A stretch of 44,144 bases of DNA. Origin: an uncultured Propionibacterium sp. GTDB lineage: Bacteria > Actinomycetota > Actinomycetes > Propionibacteriales > Propionibacteriaceae. The notes under the pieces are model-generated. The model searched no databases, was not told where the DNA came from, and saw only the letters and a list, made by a program, of their open reading frames with translations. Below, piece by piece: positions 22,941 through 30,780 of the stretch; position 1 is the stretch's first letter; each line of letters starts with the position of its first letter. A program made the translations under genes and the position numbers. Where the stretch lies: positions 1-44,144 of the forward strand of contig CALHWB010000001.1 in NCBI GenBank assembly GCA_938036835.1, read 5' to 3'.

Positions 22941-23763
22941 ACAGCCGGCAACGCTAACCGCGGCATCGCCTGGCCGGGCAGTCCCGGTGGGTGCGTTGAG
23001 CAGGGTGCTGCTTGGCGGCACGGCGGTGCTCGGTGCCTTGGCGTTCACCTGGCCGCTGTTCATTGACCCGGGCAGCGCGCTGGCGGCCGATACCACCGCC
23101 CCACTCGTCCTGGCCGGGATACTGCCGCTGCTGCTCGGGTTGGTCGTGGTGCAGCTGACCAACGCAGAGCTCGACGTCAAGGCGCTATCGATGCTCGGGG
23201 TGTTGACGGCGATGGGTGCGGTGGCCCGGCCGCTGGGTGCGGGTACCGCCGGGGTGGAACTGGTCTTCTTTCTGATCTTGCTCGCCGGCCGGGTGTTCGG
23301 TGCCGGTTTCGGGTTCGTCCTGGGCAACACCACCTTGTTCGCTTCCGCCCTGATAACCGGCGGAGTGGGCGCCTGGCTGCCGTATCAGATGCTGGCGGCC
23401 GGATTCATGGGGTTGGGTGCCGGTTTGTTGCCGCACGCGCGGGGCAGGGCCGAGAGCTGTCTGCTGGCGGGCTATGGCGTACTGGCCAGCTTCGGCTACG
23501 GCATGGCCATGGATCTAGCGTTCTGGCCGTTCGTGGTGGGCCGGGGGGCTGGGGGGTTCGACCCCGATCTGGGACCGATCGCGAATCTGCATCGCTTTCT
23601 GGTGGTCAACTTGGCCACCGGGATGGGTTGGAACCTCGGCCGGGCGGTCACCAATGCGGTGTTGGTGGGCGTGCTCGGGTCTCCGGTGCTGCGGGTGCTG
23701 CGCCGGGCAAACCGTAGGGCCGGTTTCGTGGCCGCCGACAACCGTCCGGGGCACCGACGGTGA
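22936..23763 (+). CDS. ECF transporter S component, predicted cobalamin-specific (CbrT-type)
   Basis: A 275-residue membrane protein with about six helices: VLLGGTAVLGALAFTWPLF, LVLAGILPLLLGLVVVQL, then MLGVLTAMGAVARPL and ELVFFLILLAGRVFGAGFGF, followed by GAWLPYQMLAAGFMGLGAG and a last group after LHRFLVVNLATGMGWN. The ALGAMGxxxRPL-like stretch and the GFxxGxxxLFxSA-like stretch (GFVLGNTTLFASALITGG) are typical of ECF S components of the CbrT/QueT sort. Specificity for cobalamin rests on the riboswitch and the barrel protein upstream, not on residues I can assign. It is the last gene of the operon; the 223 bases after it hold a candidate promoter only. Confidence 0.8.
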   Translation: MKQPATLTAASPGRAVPVGALSRVLLGGTAVLGALAFTWPLFIDPGSALAADTTAPLVLAGILPLLLGLVVVQLTNAELDVKALSMLGVLTAMGAVARPLGAGTAGVELVFFLILLAGRVFGAGFGFVLGNTTLFASALITGGVGAWLPYQMLAAGFMGLGAGLLPHARGRAESCLLAGYGVLASFGYGMAMDLAFWPFVVGRGAGGFDPDLGPIANLHRFLVVNLATGMGWNLGRAVTNAVLVGVLGSPVLRVLRRANRRAGFVAADNRPGHRR

Positions 23764-23902
23764 CCACCGGCACCAGGGCGCACCGCGTATCGACCGGGAC
23801 CGGGGATACCCGGCCAGCCGCCACGCCGGTGCCGGCAGTTCAGCCGCGACGTACCCCCGGCCGATAGGCGCCGGGACGCTGCGGCCAGGTCACGGTTGCC
23901 CG

Positions 23903-23908
23903 TAAACT
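23903..23908 (+). promoter_or_regulatory. candidate -10 element (TAAACT) of the kinase gene
   Basis: TAAACT fits the TAnnnT pattern and lies 78 bases before the GTG at 23987. No convincing -35 is seen. The rest of the gap from 23764 shows nothing else recognisable. Confidence 0.3.
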
Positions 23909-23986
23909 TACCGATGTCGTGGCGAATGGACCGCAGCAGGGGGAGAATGGGCGGGTCTGCGAACGCTACCCAGCTAGGAGGTGCCC

Positions 23987-25405
23987 GTGTCCGGTCCCCA
24001 GTCCGAACCTCCCAAGCTGCCCGGGTTCAGCTACACCGGCTGGTTGGGTTCGGGCGGCTTCGCCGACGTGTTCAGCTATAACCAGGACGACCTGGATCGC
24101 GAGGTGGCCGTCAAGGTGCTGCTGAACGATCTGCCACCGGAGGCGGCCAAGCTGTTTGCCTCCGAGATCAACCTGATGGCCAAGCTGTCCAGCCACCCTT
24201 CCATCGTATCGGTCTTCCAGGCGGGCATGGCAGCCGACGGCCGGCCCTTCCTGGTCATGGAGGTCTGCCCGCCGCCTACCCTGCGCGGCCGGCTGCGTAG
24301 CAGGCCCTTCGATGTGCCGAAGACCCTCGAAATCGGCGTGCAGATCGCCAGCGCCGTGGAGACCGCTCATCGCCTCGGAATGACCCACCGGGATATCAAA
24401 CCTTCAAACATCCTGTTCACCGAGTATGGCCGGGCCGCATTGACCGATTTCGGCATCTCGATCCCGTCGCTTTCCGTTCCGGGCGCCGAGACAGCCTTCT
24501 CGGTGGCTTGGGCTCCGCCCGAACAGATCCGCAACCAGCTGGTCGGCCCACCCGCCGATATCTACTCCTTGGCTGCGACCCTATGGGCGATGCTCACCGG
24601 ACGCAGCCCCTTCGAGTCCGAGACGGGCGAGAACTCCTACGAGGCGATCCAAAACCGCAACCTCAACGACTCGATTCCGCCGCTGAACCGGACCGATGTG
24701 CCCGAGTCCTTGGAGTGGGCGCTGCGCCGGGCCATGGACAAGGATCCCGCCAAACGGCAGCCCAGCGCGTTGGATTTCGCCCGCCAGTTGCAGCAGGTAC
24801 AGACCGAGCTCGGGTTGCCCGCCACCACGATAGACGTGCGGGTGGACGCCAACCGGCGTAAACGCGCCGCCGAGGCCGAGGCCGCCTACGAAGGCACCCG
24901 GGTGGCCAGCTTCGAGCGCTCCGGCAAGGAAGGCGGCACCGGCGGGAGCGGCGGGAGCGGTGGATCGAGCACCGGCGGCACCCAGAACAGCAGCGGAGCC
25001 CACACCTTGGCGCAGGCTCCGGTGTTCGACGCCCAGGCCGATGGCAAGGCACAGTTCTGGCTGCCGCTGAGCCAAGGCTCCCAGCCATCGTGGTGGCGGG
25101 AGGGTACCGGGTGGCCGAGCGCCCGGCCCCCCGCCTACCCGCCCGCGACCGTTGGCCCCGGAATCGCCGCCGGGCCGGGAGCCACCAATTGGCCGGCACC
25201 GGCCGGGGCCCCCAGAACCCAACCCGGCGATGCCATGGGTGGGCTGTCTCAGCCGGTTCGCCAGCTTCCGGGCAGCGCCGGTACTCCACCACCGCTGATC
25301 CTGGAATCGGAAGAGCGGCCGGAGATGAACCCGCTGACGCGCAACATCATGATCGCGATTCTGGGTTTCCTGGTGCTGGTGCTGCTGCTGGTGGTGTTGC
25401 TGTGA
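23987..25405 (+). CDS. membrane-tethered Ser/Thr protein kinase
   Basis: A 472-residue Hanks-type kinase. It has a glycine loop GSGGFADVF (21-29), the ATP lysine K43 in VAVKVLL, HRDIKPSN with catalytic D136, DFG at 154-156, and WAPPEQ for the APE region, so it looks active. After the kinase domain come a charged helix, a Gly/Ser-rich spacer with GGTGGSGGSGGSS, a Pro/Ala-rich linker and a C-terminal transmembrane helix that ends the protein (AILGFLVLVLLLVVLL). There is no extracellular sensor such as PASTA. GTG 23987 was chosen because AGGAGG lies five bases upstream. It may phosphorylate envelope regulators, including the pseudokinase protein encoded about 5 kb away (inference). Confidence 0.9.
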   Translation: MSGPQSEPPKLPGFSYTGWLGSGGFADVFSYNQDDLDREVAVKVLLNDLPPEAAKLFASEINLMAKLSSHPSIVSVFQAGMAADGRPFLVMEVCPPPTLRGRLRSRPFDVPKTLEIGVQIASAVETAHRLGMTHRDIKPSNILFTEYGRAALTDFGISIPSLSVPGAETAFSVAWAPPEQIRNQLVGPPADIYSLAATLWAMLTGRSPFESETGENSYEAIQNRNLNDSIPPLNRTDVPESLEWALRRAMDKDPAKRQPSALDFARQLQQVQTELGLPATTIDVRVDANRRKRAAEAEAAYEGTRVASFERSGKEGGTGGSGGSGGSSTGGTQNSSGAHTLAQAPVFDAQADGKAQFWLPLSQGSQPSWWREGTGWPSARPPAYPPATVGPGIAAGPGATNWPAPAGAPRTQPGDAMGGLSQPVRQLPGSAGTPPPLILESEERPEMNPLTRNIMIAILGFLVLVLLLVVLL

Positions 25406-25444
25406 GGGACCGGTCGCGGCTGGGGGAAGACCGGACGGCGGGGT

Positions 25445-25450
25445 AGACTA
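25445..25450 (+). promoter_or_regulatory. -10 element (TAGACT), probable leaderless pcnA transcript
   Basis: TAGACT ends seven bases before the GTG at 25458, so transcription would start at or next to the start codon. There is no Shine-Dalgarno. This is a common arrangement in actinobacteria. Confidence 0.5.
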
Positions 25451-25457
25451 TCCGGTC

Positions 25458-26984
25458 GTGTCATCGTTCGAGAGTCAGGGCCTGCAGCGGGTTTTGTCGA
25501 CCTTGCGTCCGGTCCTGCCGGTGATTCAGCGGTTGGGGCGGGTCTTCGCCGATGCGGGCTGCGAGCTCTACCTGGTGGGTGGCTCGGTCCGCGATGCGAT
25601 CATGGGCAGGGCCGGGGACGACCTCGATTTCACTACCTCGGCCCGGCCCGCGCAAACCCGGCGGCTGCTGACCCAGCTCACCGAGACGGTCTGGGATATC
25701 GGCAGCGCCTACGGCACCATCGGTGCGAGTCTGGCTCAGGCCGGCCGGCATCGGCTGGTTGAGGTGACCACCTTCCGGGCGGACAGCTACCGGCCCGATT
25801 CCCGCAAACCACAGGTGGTGTTCGGGGACGATATCGCCGCCGATTTGGCTCGCCGGGATTTCACGGTAAACGCGATGGCGCTGGAGGTGACCGCTGCGGA
25901 TCCGGCGAATTGGCGGTTCGTCGACCCGCATGGCGGGCTGGCCGATCTGACGGCCCGTCTGCTGCGCACCCCATCGTCCCCTCAGGTCAGCTTCACCGAC
26001 GACCCCCTGCGAATGATGCGGGCCGCCCGGTTCGCGGCCCAGTTGGATTTCGCGCTGGATCCGGCCACCGCCGCGGCGCTGCCCGAGTTGGCTGGGCGAA
26101 TCCGGATAGTCAGCGCCGAGCGGGTGCGTGACGAATTGAGCAAGCTGCTGCTGACCGACAGCCCGCGACCCGGCCTGGATATCCTGGTCGATTCGGGGTT
26201 GGCGGAGTTGATCCTGCCCGAGTTGCCCGCTATGCGGCTGGAGCGCGATGAGCACCTGCGGCACAAGGATGTCTATGAGCATTCCCTGACCGTGCTGGAT
26301 CAGGCAATCGCCTTGGAGCGGGCCCGGGACTGGGTATCCGGGAAACCCAACCCCGACCACCGGCCCGATCTGATCGTCCGGCTGGCGGCGCTGCTGCACG
26401 ATATCGGCAAACCGGCCACCCGGGGTGTGACGGCCGGCAAGGTCACCTTCCACCATCACGATGTGGTGGGCGCCCGGATGGCCCGCAAACGACTCACCGA
26501 ACTGCGGTTCCCGAAGGATGTGGTGGGTGCCGTCAGCCAGTTGATCAACCTGCATCTGCGCTTCCACGGCTATGCGGAGGGCTCTTCGGGTGGGGCATCG
26601 TCCGGCTGGAGCGACGCCGCGGTGCGACGTTATGTGCGCGACGCCGGGGAGCAACTGGAGCGGCTGCATATCCTGACCCGCAGCGACTGCACCACCCGCA
26701 ACCAGCGGAAGGCCGATCGCCTGCGCCGGGCCTATGACGAGCTGGAATACCGGATAGACGAGCTCGCGGCCGCCGAGGAGCTGAACGCCATCCGACCCGA
26801 TCTGGACGGCAACCAGATCATGGCCCTGCTGAATCTTCGGCCGGGACGCGAGGTGGGGCGGGCCTATCGGTTCCTGCTGGAACGCCGGATGGCCGAGGGG
26901 CCTCTCGGCGTCGAACGCGCCACCGCCGAGTTGCTGGCCTGGTGGGGTGAGACGAGCGTCCCGAATGCCGCCGATGAGCGCTGA
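25458..26984 (+). CDS. pcnA: CCA tRNA nucleotidyltransferase
   Basis: A 508-residue protein. The nucleotidyltransferase head has YLVGGSVRDAIMG (GGSVRD at 41-46) and DDLDFTT with the two metal-binding aspartates, RRDFTVNAMA, and DDPLRMMRAARFAAQLDF. An HD domain follows, with H314-D315 in HDIGKP and HHHDVVGARM. It adds or repairs the 3' CCA end of tRNAs. The actinobacterial type carries an HD domain, as here. It is the known marker of this origin-proximal locus (pcnA, DUF6049, MurJ/pseudokinase, trxB). The GTG start follows a -10 element directly. The stop overlaps the start of the MFS gene. Confidence 0.95.
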   Translation: MSSFESQGLQRVLSTLRPVLPVIQRLGRVFADAGCELYLVGGSVRDAIMGRAGDDLDFTTSARPAQTRRLLTQLTETVWDIGSAYGTIGASLAQAGRHRLVEVTTFRADSYRPDSRKPQVVFGDDIAADLARRDFTVNAMALEVTAADPANWRFVDPHGGLADLTARLLRTPSSPQVSFTDDPLRMMRAARFAAQLDFALDPATAAALPELAGRIRIVSAERVRDELSKLLLTDSPRPGLDILVDSGLAELILPELPAMRLERDEHLRHKDVYEHSLTVLDQAIALERARDWVSGKPNPDHRPDLIVRLAALLHDIGKPATRGVTAGKVTFHHHDVVGARMARKRLTELRFPKDVVGAVSQLINLHLRFHGYAEGSSGGASSGWSDAAVRRYVRDAGEQLERLHILTRSDCTTRNQRKADRLRRAYDELEYRIDELAAAEELNAIRPDLDGNQIMALLNLRPGREVGRAYRFLLERRMAEGPLGVERATAELLAWWGETSVPNAADER

Positions 26985-28488
26985 CGGGCAGCTCCCCGGC
27001 CATTTGATCCGGGTCGCGGGTACCGACCGGCTGTTTCATCGCGGACGGGTCCTTGGGGTATTGCTAGCCATTCTGGCGATGACGATGCTGGCGGTCAGTT
27101 CGTTGAACGTTGCACTGCCCAGCATCGCCAGCAGCCTGGCAGCCAGCCCGACCGATCTGCAATGGCTGCTGTCTGGATATGCGCTGGCCTTCGGCATCGT
27201 GCTGGTTTCGGCTGGCCGGGTCGGTGACGTGCTCGGCCGTTCGAGCGTCTTCGCGGTGGGGGTGGCGGTCTTCACCGTGTCCTGCCTGGGCTGCGCCCTG
27301 GCAACCGAACCGTCGTGGCTGAACCTGAGCCGCGCCGTGCAGGGGGTGGGGGCGGGTATCGCCTCGCCTCAGGTGAACGGCATGATCCTGCAATACTTCA
27401 GCGGACGCGCCCGGGCCCGGGCCTTCGCCTTGTTCGGGCTGGTGATCTCGGTCTCGGTGGCCGCCGCTCCGCTGCTGACCGGATTGCTGATCCAAGCGCT
27501 GGGACCCGAATTGGGCTGGCGGATGACCTTCTGGTGGACGGTGCCCATCGGCGTGGCCACCTTTGCGGTCCTGTGGCGTTGGTTGCCCTTCGAAACCGAG
27601 CGGCGCCGGCGGATCGACCGGGCCGGCCGGCATGCCCAGGCCATTCGCCTCGACCTGGACCCGGTGGGCATGGTTCTGCTGACGGGCGCCGTGCTGTGCA
27701 TCATGGGTCCCTTCCTGCTGCGCGAACCGATCTGGTTCAGCCTGCTCGCCGCAGGGGCCGGGCTGTTGACCGGCTGGGTGGCTTGGGAGAGGCGCTACGC
27801 CGCGCACGGCGGATCGCCGATGGTTGATCTGGGGTTGTTCCGGCATCGCTCGTTCACCAATGGAACGCTGGTCTCGGGCACCCTGTTCGTCGGCGGGACC
27901 TCCGTGTTCGTGATCATCGCATTGTACCTGCAATCCGGGCTGGGGGCCTCCGCGCTGGTCGTGGGGCTGATCGGGCTGCCCAATGCCATCGGTTCGGCCT
28001 GGGCTTCGATATGGGCCGGTGAGCGGGTGCTGCACCATGGCCGGCGCATCGTCGTGGCCGCCTGCATGCTGTATCTGCTCGGTCTGGTGGCAGCCGTCGG
28101 TGTGGCCCTGCTGGGTCCGTCGCTCGGACCGGCCGGCTATTGCTGGCTCGCCCTGCCGTTGACCGCGGTGGGTGCCGGGATGGGAGCGATCGGTTCCTGC
28201 AATCAAACCCTCAGCCAGGCCGATATCCCACCGGCTGTGGGCGGCACGGCGGGTGCGGTGAAGCAGGTGGCCGAGCGGATCGGCACCGCGGTGGGCATAA
28301 CGATCATCTCGGCGGTCTTTTTCTGGATGGTGCCCCGGGGCTGGACGTCCGCGTTCGTTGCCTCCTATGCCGTGATCGCTCTGTTCATCTCGCTGACTGC
28401 TGTGTTTGCGTTGCTGGATCTGCGCGCGCTCGGCGACGGCGCCGGCCGTGGCGTCCCGGGGCCGGCTTCTTCCCGGGCGATCGACTGA
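26974..28488 (+). CDS. MFS transporter, DHA2 (EmrB/QacA) type
   Basis: About 504 residues with 14 membrane helices. The first loop has GRVGDVLGRSS (motif A), and ALFGLVISVSVAAAPLLTG is the antiporter motif C, so it is probably a proton-driven exporter. SSLNVALPSIASSL in helix 1 and DLQWLLSGYALAFGIVLV in helix 2 are typical of the DHA2 family. Its start overlaps the last codons of pcnA; ATG 26974 was chosen, with 26965 as an alternative, and neither has a strong Shine-Dalgarno. It sits where mutT4-like genes lie in mycobacteria. The substrate is unknown; drugs or envelope lipids are possible. Confidence 0.88.
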   Translation: MSADGQLPGHLIRVAGTDRLFHRGRVLGVLLAILAMTMLAVSSLNVALPSIASSLAASPTDLQWLLSGYALAFGIVLVSAGRVGDVLGRSSVFAVGVAVFTVSCLGCALATEPSWLNLSRAVQGVGAGIASPQVNGMILQYFSGRARARAFALFGLVISVSVAAAPLLTGLLIQALGPELGWRMTFWWTVPIGVATFAVLWRWLPFETERRRRIDRAGRHAQAIRLDLDPVGMVLLTGAVLCIMGPFLLREPIWFSLLAAGAGLLTGWVAWERRYAAHGGSPMVDLGLFRHRSFTNGTLVSGTLFVGGTSVFVIIALYLQSGLGASALVVGLIGLPNAIGSAWASIWAGERVLHHGRRIVVAACMLYLLGLVAAVGVALLGPSLGPAGYCWLALPLTAVGAGMGAIGSCNQTLSQADIPPAVGGTAGAVKQVAERIGTAVGITIISAVFFWMVPRGWTSAFVASYAVIALFISLTAVFALLDLRALGDGAGRGVPGPASSRAID

Positions 28489-28570
28489 CCGTACCTGCCC
28501 GGTGAGCCGCATCGCCGGGCGTGAGCCGGGCCGTGCAGCCCGGCGACGCGGTTCGCCGGGCGGGTCGTCC

Positions 28571-28576
28571 TAGGAT
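28571..28576 (+). promoter_or_regulatory. -10 element (TAGGAT), probable leaderless start of the DUF6049 gene
   Basis: TAGGAT ends six bases before GTG 28583, the spacing expected for a leaderless transcript. No Shine-Dalgarno precedes that GTG. An ATG at 28595 is the next candidate start. Confidence 0.45.
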
Positions 28577-28582
28577 GTAGCG

Positions 28583-30568
28583 GTGCGCCAGACCATGACC
28601 CGCAGCATGCCGATCGTCTTGATCTGTCTGCTCGTGTCGGTGCTGGCACCGCCAGCGGTGTCCCCCGCGGCCGCGGAGTCGCCCGCCGCGGTCGAGGTGA
28701 CGCTCACGGCGATCTCTCCCGAGGTGCTGGGCAACTCCGGCGACCTGACGATAGCGGGGCATCTGACCAACGTCTCCGGGGAGGAATTGCGCCGGGTGGA
28801 GGTGCGGTTGTGGCGCGACGCCACGCCGATCCGCCGCCCCGAGGCGCTGCCTGGGCTCACCCTCACGCGATCGCGAACCGGCCAGGCGATGGAGTCGGCT
28901 TCCGCCCGGGCCGAGATAGCCGGCGGCGAGGGTTTCGCACCCGATCAGTCGGCGGAGTTCAGCGTGCACGCCTCGATGGCGCCGGACGCGGCGGAGCAGC
29001 TGTGGCTCAGTTCTCCGGGGGCGGCCTATCAGGTCGGGGTGGAGGTCTACGGCACTACCGATTCGGGCGGTTACCAGCTGTTGGGTAGGGCGGCGGCGGT
29101 GTTGGGCTATCCGGGCAGCGCAGCGGTGCCGGTGTCCACCGTGGTGCTGTTGGCCGCCCACCCCACGCTGCTGCCGCTGCCGGCGAACGCCCAGGCCACC
29201 GAGCCGGTTTTCGCGGATAACTCCCTAGCCAGCCAGTTGACTGGGCGACTGGGAGCCTTGCTCACCCTGGCCGAGCAGGAGCAGACCACCACCGTCGTCG
29301 ATCCGGCCCTGTTCGATGAGGTGCAGGCGCTCAGCCGGCCGCATCTGGTGCACCAGGCCGACGGCAGCCTGAGCGAGGGCTCGGCAGCGGTGCAGCAGCT
29401 GGCAACCCAATGGCTTACCCGGCTGTTGGCTCTGACCGGCACGGGCAGGTTGGCGGTGGGACTATATGGCAGCCCCGATCTGTTGGCCGCGCAGGCCGCC
29501 GGCAAGCCGGAGGTTTTGGCGGCCGCCCGGGCCGCATTGGGCGATAACCACCCATTGGCCGAATTATCCACCGTGGTGGTACCGGCCAATGGCCTGTTGG
29601 ACGAACAGACCTTGGCCGGCTTGGCGTCGGTGCCCAATTGGCTGGTCTTGGCGGCCAATCTGCCCTCGACGGGCCTGGTCTACGGTTCGGATGGGGCAAC
29701 TGTCCTGGCGGTGCAGGGTCCAGAGGTGATGGCACCCGGCCCCGGCGAATCGCCGCTACAGCATCGGGAGCGGCTGTTGGCCACCGAGATCCTGGTGGCC
29801 AACGGCGGCTCGGTGGCGGTTCGGTTGGTGACCGACGTGCCGGGGGCCGAACTGGTCGGTGAGCAGCTCGCCTGGCGTCAGCCTCAACGGCTTGACCAGG
29901 CGATCGGTGACCGGCCCACCGAGCCGCCGGTTTTCGAGGACCCGGCCGGCCCACCGGCGACCGCGGATCTGGTGGCGGCCACCGACCGGGCCATCGAATT
30001 GTTCGCCGGCTTCGATGAGTTGACCGGCGAGCACGATCTGACGGCCAGCAGCTCGGCCAAGGCGTTGGCCACGGCCTGGTCGGGCACTTTCAACCGCGAC
30101 CAGAGCAGGCAGGTGGCCTGGCTCGACAAGGTCACCGGGCCAGCCGCATGGCTATTGTCGGCCGAGGTCATCCAGTTGCGTATCTCGGATTGGGTGACCA
30201 CCTCGTCGGCCGACAATTTGCTCCCGGTCACGGTCAACAACAACGGTGGGTATCCGGTCAAGGTACGGGTGGCGTTCGAATCCCAGAATCCCCTGCGGAT
30301 CTCGGTTGCCGATTCGGATCTGTTCGTGGTGCAGCCCGGAGAATCCACCACGGTGCGGGTCAGCCCGCGAACCGAAGGCAATGGTAAGACCGGGATCACC
30401 GCCCAGGTGGTCAGCGCCTCGGGTCGCACGGTGGGTTCACCGGTCGATTTCGTGATCACCGGCACCTCCGCTGGCCGAGTGGCCTGGTTGATCATTCTTG
30501 CCTCGGGTGCGGTTCTGCTGGTCGCCACCGGTTTTCGGGTACGACAGGTGCGTCGGGCGGTCTCCTGA
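28583..30568 (+). CDS. DUF6049 family envelope protein
   Basis: A 661-residue secreted protein with a single C-terminal membrane helix. A signal peptide (SMPIVLICLLVSVLA to AAAES) leads into an Ig-like domain (VTLTAISPEVLGNSGDLTIA), a large central alpha/beta part (TTVVDPALFDEVQAL, NWLVLAANLPSTGLVYGSDG), and a second Ig-like domain (LLPVTVNNNGGYPVKVRVAF). The helix is AWLIILASGAVLLVATGF. This corresponds to the protein next to MviN in mycobacteria (Rv3909 position). Its exact role is unknown but its conserved place suggests peptidoglycan precursor handling. The gene normally after it, murJ, is missing here; only 212 bases separate it from the pseudokinase gene. Confidence 0.85.
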   Translation: MRQTMTRSMPIVLICLLVSVLAPPAVSPAAAESPAAVEVTLTAISPEVLGNSGDLTIAGHLTNVSGEELRRVEVRLWRDATPIRRPEALPGLTLTRSRTGQAMESASARAEIAGGEGFAPDQSAEFSVHASMAPDAAEQLWLSSPGAAYQVGVEVYGTTDSGGYQLLGRAAAVLGYPGSAAVPVSTVVLLAAHPTLLPLPANAQATEPVFADNSLASQLTGRLGALLTLAEQEQTTTVVDPALFDEVQALSRPHLVHQADGSLSEGSAAVQQLATQWLTRLLALTGTGRLAVGLYGSPDLLAAQAAGKPEVLAAARAALGDNHPLAELSTVVVPANGLLDEQTLAGLASVPNWLVLAANLPSTGLVYGSDGATVLAVQGPEVMAPGPGESPLQHRERLLATEILVANGGSVAVRLVTDVPGAELVGEQLAWRQPQRLDQAIGDRPTEPPVFEDPAGPPATADLVAATDRAIELFAGFDELTGEHDLTASSSAKALATAWSGTFNRDQSRQVAWLDKVTGPAAWLLSAEVIQLRISDWVTTSSADNLLPVTVNNNGGYPVKVRVAFESQNPLRISVADSDLFVVQPGESTTVRVSPRTEGNGKTGITAQVVSASGRTVGSPVDFVITGTSAGRVAWLIILASGAVLLVATGFRVRQVRRAVS

Positions 30569-30780
30569 TCGAGACTCCCGGCCGGCCGATCGCGGCCACC
30601 GGGCATCGGCTCGGGCCCGGGAGGTTCCCGTGGGCCCGCCCCATGAGCCTTGCCACGCCGGCAGACCCGCCGGGTTTTGCCTGCTGGCTGGGCGATCGGC
30701 GGAACGACTTGAGCCCCAGGTACCCAATCGAGCCGCAAGCTGGGGCAGACTGTATTAGGCACTCGGGGAGGGGAGGTTGT
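30569..30780. other. gap where murJ would be expected; no coding remnant seen
   Basis: These 212 GC-rich bases lie between the DUF6049 stop and the pseudokinase start. An in-frame upstream extension of the pseudokinase frame (from 30643) is not hydrophobic and has no MurJ-like sequence. The GGGAGG at 30771-30776 serves the GTG at 30781. No sign of a degraded flippase gene is visible in any frame. Confidence 0.6.

Noticed and set aside
27064..28512. A 482-residue minus-strand open frame opposite the MFS gene
   Set aside because: It is a charged, low-complexity shadow. The plus-strand frame has typical transporter motifs.
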